Source of the DNA: Lachnospiraceae bacterium
GTDB taxonomy: Bacteria > Bacillota > Clostridia > Lachnospirales > Lachnospiraceae
Assembly (NCBI GenBank): GCA_024694625.1
Contig: JAILJP010000022.1
Span: forward strand, 1-64,000
Length of the DNA stretch: 64,000 nucleotides
Reading direction: 5' to 3'
Shown here: positions 9,585 through 19,231 of the stretch, one piece after another
Layout: the number at the start of each line of letters is the position of its first letter
How positions within the stretch are numbered: the stretch's first letter is position 1
Program-made: the position numbers and the translations under genes
The notes under the pieces: generated by a model
The model's database searches: none
Seen by the model: the letters and a program-made list of their open reading frames with translations, nothing else
Told to the model about the DNA's origin: nothing

Positions 9585-11183
9585 CTACTCTAAAAAAGAA
9601 AGTATATTTTTTTTCTTCTTTTTTTGTTGATATTTTTGTTCCTCTTCCCGGCGCATCTGCTCTTCCGGTTCCACCCATTCTCTTCCTTCCGCAAGCACCT
9701 GTTCCTTTTGTCTTTGACGAATAATCTGCTGATCCTTTGCCACTTCTTTTTCCACTTTCAAAAAGCTCATAAGAACTACTAAAATCGCATAGCAAATTAA
9801 CTCAATTCCCAAATAACAAAGCACCAGCATGTTTCCTACAGAATCGTTTTGCACAGATGCGGTGGCATCATATCCACTGGCAGTCAACAAGGCATTGATA
9901 ATACCGTTTCCCAGACCTGTCATTCCCACCATAATGGCTCCATAAACTGACATGGTAAATCCGTCGCTTCGGAATCCGTTTTTAGCTTCCAAATGATCCA
10001 ACACATCGGACAAAAGAGCCAATGTCACATACATTGCCGGAATAGATCCGATTCCCTTTAAAATCACACCGATACAAACAATCAAAAAGCTGTGTACATT
10101 GAAAAAGCTAACGCTTCCTCCAATCACGGAAATCAACAGTCCCAAAACAATGGACTTTTGTTTTCCCAGCTTTGCCGCAATAGGCCAGGCAACCACCATA
10201 CCAATAGCGGTAGGGATTCCTCCAATAAGTCCCAAGGTTCCCATTGCTGTTCCTGCTGTAGCCTCTGTGGTGATTCCATCAAACATCCATCTGCAGTAAT
10301 AACTCATAGAACCGTTTTTCACCAATCCACCGAATTGGAACAAAAGGAAATACAAAATAATTATCCACCAGTACTTTTCCTTTACACAAACTGCAATCTG
10401 CTGTTTCATAGGAAGTTTTTCTTCCTTGATATTGAGCCGCATGTTTTCTTCTGTAATACGTTCTCTGGTGTTGTAGTACTCCAGCAAAATACCCACAAAG
10501 GTAAAAACGCAAAGCACCATCATAATAACGCGCCAATGATTGTAACTGGCTTTTTGATCAATCACTCCGTTATGATCTACAAACAAATAACTTTGCAACA
10601 AAATGGGAACCAAAATAGAAGAACCAATTCCCAAAGATGCCACACCACTGGCATTGGATAGGGTTGCCAATAGTCCTCTCTTCTTTTGATCTCTGGTGGA
10701 AAGATTCACCATAGAACTGTGGGAGGTATAATAGAATGGATAAGAAACGGCATAATACATATTGTAAGAAAACGCCATCCAAATCATTTGTACCATTGGA
10801 CTGGAATTGGTGGGGGTTAAGAATAATAATCCCACCGCCACCGTTACCAGAGGAGCCGAAAGAAGCATAATCGGACGTGCCTTTCCCTGTGATGTGTGGA
10901 TGGTATCCATAAATCGTCCTACCAGTAAATTTCCCAGTATAACAAAAAGTACGGACACAATAGGGAGCAATGCAGAAAAAACTCCAAATTTACTTTTATC
11001 TGTCCATCCGATTACGTCGGAATAATATCGATTCAAATAAGAGGCAAAAATCGCATTGGAAATCAGTGCCATAAAAGGAGCCAGAAAGTATCCCAGCAAC
11101 ATTTCATTTGGCTTTACCTCAGCGGATTTTATCTTTGTTTGAAAAATCTTTTTATCAAATATGCTTTCTTTTTCAGCGTTCAT
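9585..11183 (-). CDS. GPH/MFS-family sugar:cation symporter
   Basis: 532 aa, about 12 TM segments, GPH-like layout; embedded between GH78 and GH2 genes. Confidence 0.85.
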   Translation of the reverse strand: MNAEKESIFDKKIFQTKIKSAEVKPNEMLLGYFLAPFMALISNAIFASYLNRYYSDVIGWTDKSKFGVFSALLPIVSVLFVILGNLLVGRFMDTIHTSQGKARPIMLLSAPLVTVAVGLLFLTPTNSSPMVQMIWMAFSYNMYYAVSYPFYYTSHSSMVNLSTRDQKKRGLLATLSNASGVASLGIGSSILVPILLQSYLFVDHNGVIDQKASYNHWRVIMMVLCVFTFVGILLEYYNTRERITEENMRLNIKEEKLPMKQQIAVCVKEKYWWIIILYFLLFQFGGLVKNGSMSYYCRWMFDGITTEATAGTAMGTLGLIGGIPTAIGMVVAWPIAAKLGKQKSIVLGLLISVIGGSVSFFNVHSFLIVCIGVILKGIGSIPAMYVTLALLSDVLDHLEAKNGFRSDGFTMSVYGAIMVGMTGLGNGIINALLTASGYDATASVQNDSVGNMLVLCYLGIELICYAILVVLMSFLKVEKEVAKDQQIIRQRQKEQVLAEGREWVEPEEQMRREEEQKYQQKKKKKNILSFLE

Positions 11184-13455
11184 AATTCACCTCAGTCAGT
11201 TTTATCTTTCTTTTATGGATTCCCTCAAAAAGCTGTTCTTTTGAACCATCAGGGAGTTCCAATTCGCAGGATGTTTCCTTTGGAACCTCTAGTTGAATTT
11301 CAAATTCATCTCCCAGCTTCCAGGAAACAGAAATGGTTCCAAAAGGTGTATCCACCCTTCCTTTTGCTTCATGTAAATCCCCACCCAATATAGGTTTTAC
11401 CATAAAGGTTTTATATCCCGCCTCTAACGGTTCCAAGCCTAGGATTCTTCTGTAGAAGAAGGCGCCTACCGCACCGGAGGCATAATGATTGTAGGAAATC
11501 ATAGTATCCGTACCATCATCTCCAATAGGACAATTGCCTTTTTCATCCAATCCGTCCCATCGTTCCCAAATCGTGGTTGCCCCCATCTTTACTTCGTACA
11601 GCCAGGAGGGACAGTTGGTATTTAAAAGCATTTTGTAGGCCACGTCTGCAAATCCGTTATCCGCCAGTGCAAATAAAATATAAGGCGTTCCCGGAAATCC
11701 CGTTCCAATGCAGTAATTGTTTTTCTTTACTAATTCAGCCAAATTAGCCGCTGCTTTTTTCTTTGTCTTTTCATCAAAAATACCAAAATAAATAGGAAGC
11801 ACGTAGGCCGTTTGGAATTCTTCCAAAAGTTTTCCCTCTCCGTCGGTAAAGTGTTTCAAATACGCTTCCCCTACCTTTTTGGAATAGGCATCATAAGCCT
11901 TTGCATCCTCCCTCTTATGTAGAATGGTTGCAATCTTTGCCAAAAGGGATGTGGTATGGTACAAACTTGCCGTTGCGGTCCAAGGACTTCTCTTCTGCCA
12001 CTGGCTCATATTGTCCACATCCGGTGCCACCCAATCGCCAAAATGCAACAGATGAAAGGTGTCCCAAATATAGCGTTTTGTTCCAACAGAGGCAAACGCC
12101 GCCCATCTTTTACTGGCATTGGCGTAGGCTTTCATCATCTCGTAGTTTTCTTCCAACACCTGCTCATCACCATAAGCCATATACAAAGCATAGGGCACCA
12201 TAATACAGGCGTCTCCCCAAAAGTCCACCGCCATAGTAGGCATGGTTTCCGGGAATCCATATCCCTGAGAAGGAATGGTGTTTGGAATTCCCCCTGTTTT
12301 TTTCTGTTCGCTTCTCATATCCCGAAGCCACTTTTTCAAAAACTTCTCCATTTTGAAATTGTAGCAAGCGGTTTGTGCAAACACTGCAATATCTCCGGTC
12401 CATCCCATACGCTCATCCCTTTGAGGGCAGTCCGTAGGAATTTCAAAGAGATTGGAGGTTGCTCCCCACAAAATATTTTGCTGCAGGCGATTGATTTTAT
12501 CATTGTCACAGGAAAACTCTCCGTTTCTCTGCGTGGCGGAAGTCAGCACCTTTGCCTTTAAACAAAAGCTATCCACCTGTTCTTTTTCCAATCCCCTTAC
12601 GGATACATATCGAAATCCCATATAGGTATGTCTTGGGCTAAAGCTTTGCTGCCCTTCTTTGCAAGTGTATTCCACTCTTGCCTTGGCAGTTCTTAAAAAG
12701 TCTCTTTGCAAAGTGCCATCCGGTCGCAATACTTCGCTGTGTAAAAACAAAAGCTTTTGACCTTCTTTTCCAATAATGTCAAAGGAAATCACTCCGGCAA
12801 AATTTTGACCAAAGTCAAAAATATATTCCTCTTCCACCCGGTTTACACTAAGGGGAAACAATTCTTTTACTTCCTGCACCGGTGCTCGGTCGTCCCGAAT
12901 CAGAGCGGGGTGAATCTTTAATTCTTCTTTTTCGGCGATTTGCCATACATGGTCTTTTACGGAGACGGTGGCATCATAGACTTCTCCGTCATAAATGCAA
13001 GCCTCCTTCAAAGGTCCGTTTTGACTTACCAGCCAGTTTTCATCAGTAACGATTACTTCTTCGGTTCCGTCTTCATAGGTGATGGTAATTTCAGCGGCAA
13101 AAGCCTGACGTTTGGCAGTAATGCGATTCTTTCTGGTAAATCCAAATGAGCCCACGGCCCAGCCGCCAGTTACCACCGAGAAGAGAGAGTTTTTTCCGGA
13201 AAGTAGTAATTCGGTAATATCATAGGTTTGATACAAAAGGGTATGTTTATATGAAGTAAACCCCGGAGCAAAATACTGATTTCCAACGACGTTTCCATTT
13301 AACAAAAGGGTGTAAATCCCCAAAGCCGTAGCTGAGATTTCGGCCTTTTTTACCGGCTTTTCAATATCCAATTCCCTGCGAAACATCATGGGAATCGGTG
13401 AAATTCCTTTTTCTTTGAATATATAATTTCCCTTTGTAATAAAATGATTGATCAT
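11173..13455 (-). CDS. Alpha-L-rhamnosidase (GH78)
   Basis: GH78 motifs (FAPGFTSYKHTLLYQTYDIT, EIPTDCPQRDERMGWTGD). Start moved from ORF-track 13563 to MINHF at 13455 because GGAGCG precedes it. Confidence 0.92.
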   Translation of the reverse strand: MINHFITKGNYIFKEKGISPIPMMFRRELDIEKPVKKAEISATALGIYTLLLNGNVVGNQYFAPGFTSYKHTLLYQTYDITELLLSGKNSLFSVVTGGWAVGSFGFTRKNRITAKRQAFAAEITITYEDGTEEVIVTDENWLVSQNGPLKEACIYDGEVYDATVSVKDHVWQIAEKEELKIHPALIRDDRAPVQEVKELFPLSVNRVEEEYIFDFGQNFAGVISFDIIGKEGQKLLFLHSEVLRPDGTLQRDFLRTAKARVEYTCKEGQQSFSPRHTYMGFRYVSVRGLEKEQVDSFCLKAKVLTSATQRNGEFSCDNDKINRLQQNILWGATSNLFEIPTDCPQRDERMGWTGDIAVFAQTACYNFKMEKFLKKWLRDMRSEQKKTGGIPNTIPSQGYGFPETMPTMAVDFWGDACIMVPYALYMAYGDEQVLEENYEMMKAYANASKRWAAFASVGTKRYIWDTFHLLHFGDWVAPDVDNMSQWQKRSPWTATASLYHTTSLLAKIATILHKREDAKAYDAYSKKVGEAYLKHFTDGEGKLLEEFQTAYVLPIYFGIFDEKTKKKAAANLAELVKKNNYCIGTGFPGTPYILFALADNGFADVAYKMLLNTNCPSWLYEVKMGATTIWERWDGLDEKGNCPIGDDGTDTMISYNHYASGAVGAFFYRRILGLEPLEAGYKTFMVKPILGGDLHEAKGRVDTPFGTISVSWKLGDEFEIQLEVPKETSCELELPDGSKEQLFEGIHKRKIKLTEVNYER

Positions 13456-13480
13456 ACTTCGCTCCTTTATGTCTGATATT

Positions 13481-13486
13481 ACTATA
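13481..13486 (-). promoter_or_regulatory. -10 box TATAGT of the GH78 operon promoter
   Basis: Minus strand CGGGTATAGTAATATC; 27 nt downstream of the proximal direct repeat. Confidence 0.65.
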
Positions 13487-13513
13487 CCCGAAATTTGAAG
13501 GACATTTTCCCTT

Positions 13514-13545
13514 CTGTCGTAAACAAACAAAAATCTGTCGCAAAC
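13514..13545 (-). promoter_or_regulatory. Putative LytTR-type operator, site A (two direct repeats, 21-bp period)
   Basis: Minus strand GTTTGCGACAG-atttttgttt-GTTTACGACAG upstream of GH78. Confidence 0.75.
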
Positions 13546-13577
13546 AAAAAAATCTCCTGCCAAAACAGCAGAAGATT
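13546..13577 (-). terminator. Rho-independent terminator of the kinase/regulator operon
   Basis: Minus strand AATCTTCTGC-loop-GCAGGAGATT (one G-U pair) followed by a T-run that abuts site A. Confidence 0.8.
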
Positions 13578-13581
13578 CTTG

Positions 13582-14901
13582 TTATATATGTGATTGTGGA
13601 ATTAAAATACGAGACTCAAACCATCCGTCTTCGAAAGAAAATGTCAAGGAACCCCCATATTTTTTAACGGTGTTTTGGATGCTCTTCATCCCATAACCGT
13701 GATATCGTTTGTCCTGTTTCGTTGTTTGAACCAATCCATTTTTAATGGTGGGTTTACCATCACAGCAGTTCTCCAAACGAATGCGCACAAATCCCTTTTG
13801 CTGGGAAATTGCCAAATGGATCAGTCGTCGTTCCTTTGCCTCTATTTTTTCCACACTTTCAATGGCATTATCCAAAAGATTTCCAAATAGGGAACTTAAA
13901 TCCATGGCATCCATAAAGGAAAGGGCATCCCCATCCGCCACCACCGTAAGTTCAATCCAGTGATTTTGGCAGTAGATACTTTTTCCTGTCAAAATGGTGT
14001 CCAAAACCTTGTTACCCGTTTTGTTTTGGGCTTCATAGAGTTTAATGTCCGCTTCCATTTTGTTTAAGTATTCCATAGACTCATCTTTATTGCTCAGCCC
14101 CTCTTTCAAAAGGCCGATTTGATGCTTCAAATCATGGTATTTGATATTCACCACTTCCATGCTTTTTTCCAGCACTTCATAATTGGTGTACTGCATTTCC
14201 AAATCATCCAAAAGACGGTCTCGTTCCAAACGAATATGCATGTCGGACATTTGAATATAAAAGGCATATAAAATCGCCAGTCCTCCCATATCCACAGTGG
14301 TACGCACCACAAAAATAACCATTGCAAAAGTTCCACCGAAGAGCTGGTTTCCGATCAAATAACTGATGTTACTCATAATATATACTGCAACGGTAATCAA
14401 TATACTGGCCCACAGTTCTCCGGAGTGAATCTTAAATTCCAGACTTCGTTTGGCGAGATTTTTTTCCAACGTCCAAAAGAAGATTCCCATAAGAGAGTGA
14501 ATCACCACCAGCATGAGAATTTCCATAAATAAGGTCGTTGGATATTTTAATACCGTCACTGCGATGTAATACATCATCCATTCGAAGGAGGACAACAACT
14601 CTCCTATCATAAAAGCCCGAATGGTGACAAAAATTGCAGTCTTCCAATCATAAACCGTATTAAATAGCACAAGACCATACATTCCCAATGCATAAAACAA
14701 CACCAAAAAAATAAAATAGCGTCTCTCACCTGTAGATACCACAATCACCGGTGCGATTATGACAAAATACAATCCATGGGAGAGAGCCATCATCCAATTG
14801 GATTTTTTTCTTTCCGAAGCGCCGATGACAAGAAAAGCCGCCAGCACATATCCGATGGCATAATAGATTCCGGGGGTATTGATGGTTGTAAACTCAGTCA
14901 T
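13582..14901 (-). CDS. Membrane sensor histidine kinase, GHKL/AgrC-like (HPK10 type)
   Basis: Multi-TM N-terminus, H-box NIKYHDLKHQI, GHKL ATPase SSLFGNLLDNAIESV...YHGYGMKSIQNTVKKYGG. Confidence 0.9.
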   Translation of the reverse strand: MTEFTTINTPGIYYAIGYVLAAFLVIGASERKKSNWMMALSHGLYFVIIAPVIVVSTGERRYFIFLVLFYALGMYGLVLFNTVYDWKTAIFVTIRAFMIGELLSSFEWMMYYIAVTVLKYPTTLFMEILMLVVIHSLMGIFFWTLEKNLAKRSLEFKIHSGELWASILITVAVYIMSNISYLIGNQLFGGTFAMVIFVVRTTVDMGGLAILYAFYIQMSDMHIRLERDRLLDDLEMQYTNYEVLEKSMEVVNIKYHDLKHQIGLLKEGLSNKDESMEYLNKMEADIKLYEAQNKTGNKVLDTILTGKSIYCQNHWIELTVVADGDALSFMDAMDLSSLFGNLLDNAIESVEKIEAKERRLIHLAISQQKGFVRIRLENCCDGKPTIKNGLVQTTKQDKRYHGYGMKSIQNTVKKYGGSLTFSFEDGWFESRILIPQSHI

Positions 14902-15608
14902 TAGCCCACCTCATTCATATAATTATTCAGCGCATCCAAAAACTCTTTTTTTCTGGCACGGGAAACCATCAGTCGTTCTCCTCCAACCAAAGCATCCCCG
15001 TTTTCAAAACCATCCACATATTCCAAATTCACCAAGTATGCCTTGTTGCAGCGAAAGAAGGATTCTTCTTTTAGGTTTTCTTCCGCTTCTCTCATGGTTC
15101 CACGAATCATAAGATTTCCATCTTTGGTGTGATAAATCAAATCATGGTCCCGCACTTCCACATAGTACAAATCAGAGATTCGAATTTTTTGAACCCCACC
15201 TCGATAATTCAGCGTAAGGTAGGTCTCCTCCTGCTTTTTCATCTTGGAAAGAGCTCTGGTAAGTCTCTGGGAAAATGCATAATAGTTGATTGGCTTTAAG
15301 ACATAATCCAAGGCATCCACGGCGTAGCCCTGCATGGCATACTGGGGAGAGTTGGTAATAAACATAATAATTACCTCTTCATCCACTTCCCGGATCTTTT
15401 TGGCGGCTGACATACCGTCCATAAACTGCATTTCAATATCCATCAGAATAATATCAAAATGCCCCTTATATTCTTCGGCAATATCTTCACCGTCTTCAAA
15501 CCACTCTACTGAGAACTTTATATTCTGTTCTTCTTCGTATCGCAGAATATATTTTTTTAAACTTGCAGCGTAATTTTTATCATCTTCTACGATTGCTACC
15601 TGAATCAT
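14901..15608 (-). CDS. Response regulator with LytTR DNA-binding domain
   Basis: REC domain (VEDDKNYAAS, DIILMDIEM, LKPINYYAF) plus LytTR (YYVEVRDHDLIYHTKDGNLMIRGTMREAEENL..FFRCNKAYLVNLEYV). Confidence 0.95.
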   Translation of the reverse strand: MIQVAIVEDDKNYAASLKKYILRYEEEQNIKFSVEWFEDGEDIAEEYKGHFDIILMDIEMQFMDGMSAAKKIREVDEEVIIMFITNSPQYAMQGYAVDALDYVLKPINYYAFSQRLTRALSKMKKQEETYLTLNYRGGVQKIRISDLYYVEVRDHDLIYHTKDGNLMIRGTMREAEENLKEESFFRCNKAYLVNLEYVDGFENGDALVGGERLMVSRARKKEFLDALNNYMNEVG

Positions 15609-15621
15609 TGTTCCCTCACAT

Positions 15622-16917
15622 CTAACCTGCTTTTGGAATGGAAATGGTCACATTGGTTCCAACATCCAAGGTACTTTCCACTTCCATGGTTCCATTACAC
15701 ATATCTGTAATTCGTTCCCGGACACTGGCAATTCCTATATGGGAAATCCGTCCGTTTTTATCTACCGGATTGGAATTTACATTAAACCCAACCCCGTCGT
15801 CAATTACTTCAATCAAATATTGGTCTTTATTTTCTTTTACCCGCAATGTTACACAGCCACCCTCAGGTCTTTGGCAAACACCATGTTTTACCGCATTTTC
15901 CACAATAGGCTGAATACTTAAGGGCGGTATTTCAAAATCAAGATTATCGATATCATACTCCACCTGAAGTTCATCTTCAAAGCGCATTTTCTCCAATTCC
16001 AAATACCCTTTTACATGCCGAATCTCAGAATCGATGGGTATTAAATGAGAAATTGAAAGGGATTCAAAATTTCCTCTTAGGTAATCAGAAAACATCCCCA
16101 AGGCCTTTTGTGCCTTTTTTGCATCTGTATCACATAGATAATAAATGCTGTTTAACACATTAAAAATCATATGAGGCTGTAGCTGGGACTCTACCAGTTT
16201 TACCTGCATATCTTTTAATTCAATTTCCTTTTTTCTAAGCATTTCATTTCGATCTTCATTGTAATAAAAATACTGAAACAAAATAGAGAATCCAAGTCCA
16301 AGATTTTGTAACTGTAACGGAGGTCGAAATACAATCTGAAGAATCAACGCCGATAAAACCAGTATAAAATAACTGATCGTAGCCCGAAGTAAGGACGGGC
16401 GTAGTTTTTTCCGATAGTGAAATACCACCAAAAGCACAATCACCATGGCCAAGGTACTAAGGATCTGAGATGTCAAAAACATGGAGCCTCTATGATATGC
16501 GCCATTTTCGTCATAATAAAAATACAAATGTGTCCAATGGGAAAAAGCAGCCATTAAAGCGTTAAAAATGCAGATTCCGGTAACGAGACGTTTTATGGCT
16601 ACAACACCTCTTTCTCCTTCCAAGAAAATCCCCACATAATGGGTGAAAAGAATAAAGAATATGTATGCCATAATGAAATTGGACAAACATACAATCTTTA
16701 AGACAATAATGAAATAATCCCCTGTAAAACAAACAATCTGATATGCCAGACTGTCTAGCGCCATAAGCACTGCCCCAACAATCATCATTGCGTTAATGGT
16801 ATGACCTTTCGGTCCTTTATTTTTTACTGCGCAAATACCATAACCGGCAGCCCATAGGCACATAAAGGCCAAAACCATCTCTACGGCAGCCAAATACATG
16901 TAAACGTTTTCCACCAT
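15622..16917 (-). CDS. Membrane sensor histidine kinase, LytS/YesM-like (His_kinase + HATPase)
   Basis: LVESQLQPHMIFNVLNSIYYLCDTD, PLSIQPIVENAVKHGV, DDGVGFN. Start set to MVEN after GGGAGGAAAT. Confidence 0.9.
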   Translation of the reverse strand: MVENVYMYLAAVEMVLAFMCLWAAGYGICAVKNKGPKGHTINAMMIVGAVLMALDSLAYQIVCFTGDYFIIVLKIVCLSNFIMAYIFFILFTHYVGIFLEGERGVVAIKRLVTGICIFNALMAAFSHWTHLYFYYDENGAYHRGSMFLTSQILSTLAMVIVLLVVFHYRKKLRPSLLRATISYFILVLSALILQIVFRPPLQLQNLGLGFSILFQYFYYNEDRNEMLRKKEIELKDMQVKLVESQLQPHMIFNVLNSIYYLCDTDAKKAQKALGMFSDYLRGNFESLSISHLIPIDSEIRHVKGYLELEKMRFEDELQVEYDIDNLDFEIPPLSIQPIVENAVKHGVCQRPEGGCVTLRVKENKDQYLIEVIDDGVGFNVNSNPVDKNGRISHIGIASVRERITDMCNGTMEVESTLDVGTNVTISIPKAG

Positions 16918-17069
16918 ATTTCCTCCCATTCTTTTTTCATTATAGCAAAAATGAATAAAAAATCATATTTCACCTTTTCCATTTTGCCATATTGTTTTCA
17001 CTACAAAAACCATGATACAATAACCTCACTTTAAATCTGTTCCCGCAGGATATGTCAAATGGAGGAAAT

Positions 17070-17963
17070 ATGACATATCAAGAATTTAAAGAAACAATCT
17101 ACAAAACCGTAACCAATCGTTACGATTCTCGTGCCAACGTGCACCTTTCCACTTATACCAAAAATAATGACGTAAAACTGGACGGACTTTCCCTAAGCAG
17201 AAAAGACAGTCTGGTATCACCCACTGTGTACCTAAATGATTTTTATCCTTTGTTGGATCAGGGCGCTTCAATAGATGAAATTGTCCAAAAAATCATTGCA
17301 ACCTTCGAAAATGCCAAGGGGGTAAAAGGATTTCATCCAAAGGAGATTTCCGACTTTTCCAAAATCAAAGGCTCTGTATTTTTTAAACTCATTGGGAAAG
17401 AAAGCAATCAAAATCTGCTAAAAGATGTTCCCTACATGGAATACCTGGATTTGGCCATTGTTTTTTGTATTATGGTCAATCTAAAAGACGGTGAATGGGG
17501 CTCGATTCTAATACAGAATCATTTATTGGAATGTTGGAAGCTCTCCAAAGAGGATTTGTTTGAGTTTGCAAAGGTGAATACCTATCAATTGTTTCAGCCT
17601 TCCCTGACGCCCATTGAACAACTTCTGCAAAGGATGATTTCCCCGGAAGAACAGGACCTTTTTCCTACACTTACCCCCTCTTTTCCCATGTTTGTTGCTA
17701 CAAACTCCAGACAGGCCAATGGGGCAACCGTCATTTGCTACCCTGATTTTTTAAGGAAGATTTCCGAGTCCATGAACACGGATTTTTATATTCTCCCCTC
17801 AAGTATTCATGAGGTGATTTTGGTTCCTATGGACAATGGAATCAATATCAATGATTTAACTCAGATGGTACAGCAGGTAAACAAAACTCAGTTGGAACCG
17901 GAAGAAGTGTTATCCAACCACGCCTACTATTACTGCCGTCAAAAGAACAAAATTATGTATTAA
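17070..17963 (+). CDS. DUF5688-like protein of unknown function
   Basis: About 297 aa; start set to MTYQEF preceded by GGAGGAAAT. Resembles the DUF5688 proteins common in Lachnospiraceae. Confidence 0.8.
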   Translation: MTYQEFKETIYKTVTNRYDSRANVHLSTYTKNNDVKLDGLSLSRKDSLVSPTVYLNDFYPLLDQGASIDEIVQKIIATFENAKGVKGFHPKEISDFSKIKGSVFFKLIGKESNQNLLKDVPYMEYLDLAIVFCIMVNLKDGEWGSILIQNHLLECWKLSKEDLFEFAKVNTYQLFQPSLTPIEQLLQRMISPEEQDLFPTLTPSFPMFVATNSRQANGATVICYPDFLRKISESMNTDFYILPSSIHEVILVPMDNGININDLTQMVQQVNKTQLEPEEVLSNHAYYYCRQKNKIMY

Positions 17964-17966
17964 CTC

Positions 17967-18000
17967 ATAAAAATATCCCCCGGAATACTCCGGGGGATAT
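17967..18000. terminator. Bidirectional Rho-independent terminator
   Basis: 12-bp stem ATATCCCCCGGA (17973-17984)/TCCGGGGGATAT (17989-18000) between convergent genes. Confidence 0.85.
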
Positions 18001-18004
18001 GATT

Positions 18005-18358
18005 TTATGAACTTTCCAACTGTGAAATACGTGCTACAGCTTTTTCATATGCTTCCGTCACTTTCGGAAAGTGTTCTTTCGCATATGCAAGGTTTTTTGC
18101 CCGAAGGGCCTCTGTAACAACCACGTCTGCTTCATATAGAGAATCCAGTGCCAGATTTTGGCAAACTCCCTTTAGTGTGTGTGCGGCAATAAATGCATTG
18201 TCAATATCATCTGCACGTAATGCCTTTTCCAGCTTTTCGTAGTTGTCATCTTTTAAAAACAATCCAAGGAAGCGTTTAATGGTGGCGTCTGCATGAAAGC
18301 ACGCACTCATTCTTTCATAGTCACCAATCCCGTTGTAACAGTTCTTCACTGTCATCAT
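18005..18358 (-). CDS. Stand-alone Hpt (histidine phosphotransfer) protein
   Basis: Hpt motif AAHTLKGVCQNL. Start set to MMTVKN preceded by GAGGAGGTG. Confidence 0.85.
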   Translation of the reverse strand: MMTVKNCYNGIGDYERMSACFHADATIKRFLGLFLKDDNYEKLEKALRADDIDNAFIAAHTLKGVCQNLALDSLYEADVVVTEALRAKNLAYAKEHFPKVTEAYEKAVARISQLESS

Positions 18359-18490
18359 GGACACACACCTCCTCATAATAAATGACTCCTCAGTCAAAAA
18401 CACACCCCATTTATATAAAGTTTTTATACAAGAAAGAATACCACAATTCACACAATGGTGCAAATTTTTCTAAAAACCCGTTTTTTTCTT

Positions 18491-19231
18491 TTAATTGTCA
18501 GACTTATATAGGGATAAGGGCAATTCCAATCCATTTTCATTCAATAATTTTTCATTTGTAAGAATCTCTTTTGCATCCCCATCTGCAATAATTTTGCCCT
18601 GATTCATCAAAATTACCCGATTGCAGGTATCCAGAATAAAATCCAAATCATGGCTGGCTATAATTTTTAAATGGTCAAACTCATTTAGGATATGAATCAA
18701 GTTTCTACGGTTTTTGGGATCCAAGGCAACGGAAGGCTCATCCATTAAAATCACATCCGGGGTCATGGACAAAATCGTGGCAATGGACGCCAGCTTTTTC
18801 TCCCCTCCGGATAATTTATAGATTGCCTTATGACGCAAGTGTTCAATATGAACCTTTTCTAAAGCTGCCGTTACCCTACGCTGTACTTCCGCTTCCGGAA
18901 GGCCATAGTTTCTCGGGGCAAAGGCCACGTCCTCTTCCACCGTGGTCATAAACAACTGACTGTCAGAATCCTGAAATACATATCCGATTTTTTCCCGGAT
19001 TTTATTTAAGGTATTTTGTTCCAATGGAATTTCTTCCACACGGATGCTTCCCTCAAAACGAAGATCCAGTCCAACCAGCAATTTTAAAAGAGTGGATTTT
19101 CCAACACCATTGTGACCCACAATACCGATGGCATCATTTTCTCCTGCGAAGAAAGAAACATTTTGTAAAATCGGCTCATTCTTTTCGTAGGAAAAACTTA
19201 AGTTTTCAACAGCTACATGTATGTGACTCAT
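18491..19231 (-). CDS. cbiO: ECF cobalt/nickel transporter ATP-binding subunit
   Basis: Walker A GHNGVGKST, signature LSGGEKK, Walker B VILMDEP. Start set to MSHIHV preceded by GGAGGTTTG. Confidence 0.9.
   Translation of the reverse strand: MSHIHVAVENLSFSYEKNEPILQNVSFFAGENDAIGIVGHNGVGKSTLLKLLVGLDLRFEGSIRVEEIPLEQNTLNKIREKIGYVFQDSDSQLFMTTVEEDVAFAPRNYGLPEAEVQRRVTAALEKVHIEHLRHKAIYKLSGGEKKLASIATILSMTPDVILMDEPSVALDPKNRRNLIHILNEFDHLKIIASHDLDFILDTCNRVILMNQGKIIADGDAKEILTNEKLLNENGLELPLSLYKSDN

Noticed and set aside
13582-16917. Agr-type peptide quorum-sensing system
   Set aside because: Although one kinase is AgrC-like, no AgrB protease or AgrD-like peptide gene is visible nearby, and direct repeats are shared by all LytTR regulators.
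16930-17070. A further LytTR site for autoregulation of the kinase/regulator operon
   Set aside because: No GTTTRCGACAR repeat was found between 16917 and 17070, so autoregulation is not supported by the sequence.
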